Below are positions 58,338-64,000 of a stretch of DNA of 64,000 nucleotides, one piece after another; positions within the stretch are counted from its first letter, which is position 1, and every line of letters begins with the position of its first letter. The position numbers were made by a program, and so were the translations under genes. The notes under the pieces are model-generated. The model saw nothing but the letters and a program-made list of their open reading frames with translations, was not told the origin of the DNA and did no database searches. This DNA is from Rhytidiadelphus loreus (Eukaryota > Streptophyta > Bryopsida > Hypnales > Hylocomiaceae). The stretch is taken from assembly GCA_947034895.1 (NCBI GenBank), contig OX344762.1, forward strand, positions 8,127,501-8,191,500, given 5' to 3'.

Positions 58338-61300
58338 TTACTCACGCACCATGTATACATTATGCATACAAGCGTGGGAGGGATGGCGATAATATCTGCA
58401 CTTCTCCGGAGAAGTATCAGGGTCAATCCACGTCATTGTCTGAAGCGTGGCAGCGTGTTCCAATTGCTTTCTCTCAACATGCATCACTGACTCTGCCAAT
58501 GACATCGTCTCCAGTAATTCTGAAAAGCGCTCTTCTAGATGGTCCCAACCAAACATCCGGAGAGCCGGTAAGGTTGCGAGGGTCATAATGTCTTCTGGAA
58601 AGAGATGCACTCCAGTATGACAAAAGCTCAGGTACTCCAGACTCTTGGAGCTTCTGAGATCTGGCAATCTCTCTAAATTGTAACAAGTTGAAACATCAAG
58701 AAATCGTACTGTAGTCATGGGTCCAACCTTATCCAGGCTCGTAAGCTCATGGCAGTTTGCGAGGTTGATACGTTCCAATTTTTCCAAACCATTGAGAACT
58801 GGTAATTCGACCAAAAGCGTTCCACCGCAGCACAGCTCCCTCAGCTGTGTAAGGTGCTTGAGGGTTGGTAAATTTCTGATTGGGGTTCCGCCAAGATCCA
58901 AAACCTCCAACTTTGTGAGGTTGTGAAGATCTGATAACTCGGCTTTCCCTGCCAAACTACAACAAACTGCTAGCTCGAGGTACTGCAATGCTATTAAGTC
59001 ACCCAACACAGGCAGCCGTAATAGATTGGGGGCATTACGAATTGTCAGCCTTTGCAAACTTGTCAGATTGTGCATGCCGTGTAAATCTTGCACCTCTGAC
59101 AAATTTTCAAGGATGAGTTCTTCCAATGCAGTAAAGTTGTCGAACCACAACATCATGCACTTGACGTCTCCGATATACAGCCGCTGTAAGTGCCTCAACA
59201 AATTTAAATTGGGCAATTCCTCTACCCCACGCACAAAAAGTTCTTGTAGTGGTATTGAATCATTCAACCCTAGCACCTCCTTTACTTTACTCCACCTTAT
59301 ATTCAACCGTCGCAAATTTATAAGCTTGTGTAAATCAGGAAGCTGCCTGAGTTCGGAACAATTTTTGATAACCAGTTCTTGCAACGAAACCACATCACCC
59401 AAACCAAGACATTGGCTTAATGAAGTGCAATCAACCAACAAGAGCTCCTGTAGTGAAGACATTTGTGAGCTCAACCCCACCACCTCTCTAGCACTCTTGC
59501 ATCCCTCAAAGAGAACCTTTCTCAAAGATGTCAACTTGCTCAAATCTGGAAATGACATTAAGCCTGGGCATTGCAGGACAAGCTCCCGTAATTGAGTGCA
59601 CTCACCAAGATTCGGTGGTTCTAAAGGCTGAGGAGGCGAGCATTCAAAATAGCAATTCGTATCTAATAGCAGCACTCGAAGCTTTGTCAGCTGATGAATT
59701 TCCTGAACACATGGTACATAATGAACGTTGTACAATCCAAGCCATTCAAGATTCTTCAATTCCCCAAGTCCGAATATTTGACCTCCACCTCTATCACCAT
59801 CATAGAAGGTAGAACTCCATTTCACTTCCATACTTCTCAGGCAATGCAAACTTCGCAAATCCAACACCTCATTCCTGCCAATTAAGAGTTGAAGTACCAC
59901 AACATTGGAAAAATGTTGCCACTTTATTCCTTCTATTGTTCCCTTCCATTTGACCAACTTGTCATGACCATCACTATACTCCACAAAGACTCTCTCTATA
60001 TTTGACCAACAATTTCCCAATGGCCTCCTCACAAGGTCAGTAGGATAAGCTCCTTCCCTATTATACCACACCCAACGTCGGTCATCTAGACCACCCCTCT
60101 TGGCCTCCAATTTTGCAAAGTCAAGATACAAGTCCTTAACGCTAACACCATTGAAACCATCACCAATATCCTCAATCAACGAATTGGCCTTCAAAGTTTG
60201 CAACTGCAATTTTCACAACACAGTGCCATATTGGGAAAGTCAAAAAACAAAGTAACAAAATTGACCAAGAAATTTGGTTCTCCTAAATTACATAGAAATA
60301 TCAATCAAGAACCCTTTTTTAACTACCTAGGCCTTAGATCCCAATTACACCAACTTCTTTGCAAAGAAACACATATGAAGGAAGCATGTATTTGGCTAGT
60401 ATGCATGTATGGCTAGCATGTATTTGGCTATCAAACTAAATATCAATAGTATACAAGAAAGCTGATGGGTCCTTACAATGGATTCAAACCAAAATCTAAA
60501 TGTTATCCAAAAGTAAAAAAATAAACAATATGAACAACCAGTACTCAAAATTCTTACCCGATCTTTGATGAACCTCACTTCCGGCAAGTTGTGTACAATA
60601 CTTAACCATTCGTAAATATCAAGATAAAAAATATGGTGTGTAAGCATATCCCCAGTTACAAAGTCATCTCTATACTCAAAAGATTTTCTTTGAGATGGAT
60701 GGAAAAGAACCACATCCATGAATAAAAGTTGGTCCTCTTCACATAGAGAATCATAACTTTTTCGAAGGATGTTAAATATTGGATGGACCTTCTCTCGAAA
60801 TTGGTTGAACTTGTCATCTTTAGATAGGTTCTCCACCCAAATGCTTGGATCAAATCCGAGACTTCCCAATTGAGCTCCCAAAACTTTTAGTGCTAAAGGA
60901 TGGAACCGATGGTCCATATTTACACCTCTATGCAATCGACATTGATTGATGCAATATTGGATTTTTGGCTCATCACCTTCCCTCATGAATTGAATGTGAG
61001 GTGTTGCACTCTGAAGAAATAGTCTCCTTGCATCTTCCTCTTCCAAATCAGGCATCTCTAGACAATCACTCCTATAGATGTTCAAGTGACTGAGTATATC
61101 AATAGAACGAGCAATCACCATCACAATGCTACCATGGTGAAAACCTGCTCTGAGATAAACCTTGGTTTCTTCAAGTGACTCTTGCCACACATTATCCAAA
61201 GCTAAGAACACTTTTTGTTGCCGCATGCGTCTTTTGAGAAGATCAATAGTCTGCAATTGCACATTTCTTTAACCACAAGTAGAAATTATTTCTTTAACCA

Positions 61301-63462
61301 ATGCAAAGCTTCCAATTTTCAGATCCACTGAACCACTTGTTTCAATCACTATGCCCTGCAGTAAATTCCACTAATTCTGGAATTAAGTAAATTTACAAGG
61401 TGTACTAACATGAGACTTTATAACCCTGTTTATAATATTCAAGGTAGACTAGAGTTAGCGAAATGCTCTTATTATACTGAAATTAGTGCAAATCACCATA
61501 AAATGTGAATAAAATAATAATATTTCAATATTGATATGTCACACTAATTAGAATTTCAAAACCAAATTTATTTTGGATAAATCGCACTTTCGAAACTTTT
61601 ACAAAAATTAAAAGAAGTAGTGAACTTTACAATTTCAAACTAGAATTTTTAGACTATTGAACGCTTCAGAACCGAATTTCACGAGCCCAAACACATCAAC
61701 ACAACTAATTAACAGCATGCTCAACAATGGATGAGATATGATTCTGACCATCTCTTCAGTTTTAGACGCCAAACTGTCATGGTTTATATCGGTCAACCTT
61801 CGCAGTACTTCCTTCTGTAACTCGATTGGACTGTTGCTTCCCAATTCAGCATGGCATACTTTCCCTTGGAACTTCATATATAACTCATCACAAAGTACTT
61901 TGCAAAAAGTGGTCTTTCCCATTCCTCCCACACCATATATACCCACAACACGAACACCATACAATGACGATGGTTTTGTGCTCACAAGCTTTTTGATAAT
62001 AGCCTACATTCAACCACATCAATGCAAATCAACTCATTAGATCCAGGCGTCTGCTTGTTCACACTTTTAATATGCATATATAAGGTTCTCCCTAGCATCC
62101 CCTTCCATGATCAATACCATTCACATTTACAGCTTGGAAAAATTTCTCACCTTGCATATATGTGCTCGCCCTTGAACTTGTACACCACTCCATGAGTTCT
62201 CAGGTGGAATTAGATGACGAACAGCACTCACAATTTGATCTCTCAACAAAACTTCGCCCAAGGATTCCATGTATTCAATTCCATTTGATGGACCCAACAC
62301 CTTCAATGCATCCTCCCACTTGTCCACATCAATCCTATCTGTATGTTTGGCCCACTCTCGCCACACGGATAGCCAATGTAGACGCCTTGTTTCATTCCTT
62401 GTACACTCATTTCGTGAGAGTTCCAAATACACAGGGAGAATCGCAAGCTTTCCAGGATCGGTCTTCTGAGATTCCACGAAAGCCTCCAATTCTAGCATGG
62501 GCCACTTTGTCCGGGTGAAAAAATCTTCAGATATAATCAATATTGCAACGCGACATTGTCGAGCAGCTTGAAATATAAGTTCAGGAAATTTTATGCCCTT
62601 CGGTAAACTATCAGGACGCTTGTCGAAGAAAGGAGAGTACTCCTGTCTTTCCAAATCTACGCACAATTGCTCCGTAAAGTTCTTCTGAGCTCCACTGTGA
62701 CTTAGAAATATTTTGTGTTTGGGTTCCAACTCCGGCTCCCTGACAATACCGTTGACAATATTGATGAACGTCAAAAAAGAGACATGAGTAATATACAGGA
62801 CCCCCCGTGCAGACTTAGAAGTCGAAATCCTAAGCAAAGGAAATAGAACCCTAATGTATTAATAAAACCAAAGGTCAATGAGATCAACCCGTAGGGAACC
62901 CCTCTTTGTTAAAAAAAGTATTAGATCTAAGTGGACCTTGAACAAACCCTACTTGCTCCAATCCGTAAGGGTTATGATTTACGAGGGTCTACATCTGCAG
63001 GGGTCTTCTAAGCATTGGGCCTGGACAAAGAAACCCTACAGTATGTTTCCTCCTCCGGGTCCTCTTTAGAACAAACTAGCCCCAAATGTACATGATAACA
63101 TGTACATTTCTGAAGTATCCTCATACACGATGTGTTGCATGATTAGCATCTCACCCGTGATTGTCACCAACGCTGGAAGAACCCTCGGCTTCATCATCCA
63201 AGAATTGGAGCAACTGTAGTGAGACAACATTGATGATGCAGCACTAAATTAGGTGGCCCATCGTACTTTTTCCCTTTCACATTTCAATCTAAAGAACATG
63301 CTACTAACACCTTAGGTACAAAGTGTAATTCATCATGCACACAAAGGGTTCTTCAAAGTCAGTGCTTAGGTGAGCTCACCTTAGGGCTTCGAATCACAAT
63401 TTCAGAAAAGCATCAAAACTCACCTCCGATAGATCTTCTTCTTCTCCAAAACCCCTTTTCAT
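58338..63462 (-). CDS. TIR-NB-LRR immune receptor B (TNL-B), 1143 aa, five exons
   Basis: Paralogue of TNL-A. Exons on the - strand: 63424-63462, 62151-62729, 61749-62003, 60558-61250 and 58338-60203. Exons 2, 3 and 4 have exactly the TNL-A lengths (579, 255 and 693 nt). Exon 1 is 39 nt (MKRGFGEEEDLSE) against 36 in A, an in-frame codon indel, and its other differences are mostly synonymous, so it appears to be translated. The TIR has Glu93 in KWPMLELEAF (probable NADase Glu). The NB-ARC has P-loop GVGGMGKTT (Lys236), kinase-2 FLALDNVW (Asp310) and HPLALKVLG. The MHD position reads VKD (residues 544-546) where TNL-A has VHD. LRRs fill the rest of exon 5 to a stop at 58338. TIR receptors of this class signal through NAD+ cleavage when activated; the target pathogen is unknown. 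No breaks seen. Confidence 0.88.
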
Positions 63463-64000
63463 TTTGATCCTTTGTGTCAATTGCTGCCAACTGCAAGCAG
63501 ATCTCGTCAATCCGAGTTCGTCTTAAGAACTCTGTCAACAAACTTGAGCAGTCAAATGGTAGCAAACTCACAGAAGAGTTCCAATACCTATCGGGAGCCT
63601 GCAAGCGATCTTCCTCCGAAGCAAACACATTTTGTACAGGAACTGAGCTAGGCGCTGGCAGGAGCACAGGCCAGTCGGGACTCCCATTCAGGAGCAGGAG
63701 GGCCGGCAAAATTCTCGATTATACCTTGCGTAACCATCAACCACACCATTTGGACACGCCCAAAATTCAGATTCTCACTACCTGCGAAGGGCTTACCACG
63801 TCCAACGACACTCAAAAGTGAAATTCCAGACACAGACTTTCCCTGTCTGAAGCTTGCGTTGTGTTGTGTGCAACAACCCTAAAGTCCCACATACAAGCAA
63901 GGCGAACAATAGCAGCGAGCTTATAACCCTCATCACGACTAACTCAGTGTACGTAGTGTCTGCTTGCTGGGTTTTTTTAAACAAGCGTGTTCAAGAAACA
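63463..64000 (-). promoter_or_regulatory. Upstream region of TNL-B
   Basis: Probable promoter and leader on the - strand. The part at 63700-63990 is homologous to 47240-47680 upstream of TNL-A. Open frames here start at non-ATG codons and have no signature. The region is cut by the window end, so the transcription start cannot be placed. Confidence 0.45.

Noticed and set aside
59026..59595. Long + strand open frame opposite the TNL-B LRR exon
   Set aside because: Same reason: a shadow of the LRR coding sequence.

Overview
This is a 64 kb piece of a nuclear plant genome. It is AT-rich, its genes are few, it has GT-AG introns, plant-only gene families (MIZ1/DUF617, germin-like proteins, TIR-NB-LRR receptors), and it is packed with small inverted-repeat transposons. 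The style of the TIR-NB-LRR proteins and the contrast between GC-rich housekeeping-type exons and very AT-rich spacers suggest a non-seed land plant, most likely a moss. That placement is inference; no marker gene fixes it.

Layout. 1-7.6 kb: two almost identical 541/553 bp direct repeats bracket about 6.5 kb holding a RING-finger E3 ligase gene (- strand). Its 3' end is tandemly duplicated and cut by in-frame stops. 7.6-13.5 kb: dispersed repeats and a 23-bp minisatellite of 22 units, split by a TA-flanked transposon whose empty site can be rebuilt exactly. 13.5-16.2 kb: a GC-rich island with a two-exon MIZU-KUSSEI1-like gene (+). 17.6-22.3 kb: a cluster of TTAA-flanked and CATTAG-type MITEs. 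23.0-33.5 kb: an inverted duplication with two divergently transcribed germin-like genes (GLP-A on -, GLP-B on +), each of three exons with matching lengths, conserved TATA boxes and conserved 3' flanks. Fragments of at least one more copy remain. 34.5-36.4 kb: a broken DD34E Tc1-type transposase and a fresh-looking 157-bp CACTA MITE. 39.1-44.1 and 58.3-63.5 kb (both -): two intact paralogous TIR-NB-LRR immune-receptor genes with the same five-exon structure, 1141 and 1143 aa. Between them lie nested MITEs, a long hairpin, more TTAA and TA elements, and a decayed LINE endonuclease region.

Function. The intact genes fit stress and environment responses: a MIZ1-type protein (root hydrotropism in Arabidopsis), secreted Mn-binding germin-like cupins, and intracellular immune receptors. 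They form no pathway or operon. The window mainly records local gene duplication (inverted germin pair, TNL pair, tandem RING 3' end) followed by many transposon insertions.

Coordinates of spliced genes come from reading splice sites and comparing paralogues. No searches or alignments were run. Promoters and transcription starts are inferred.
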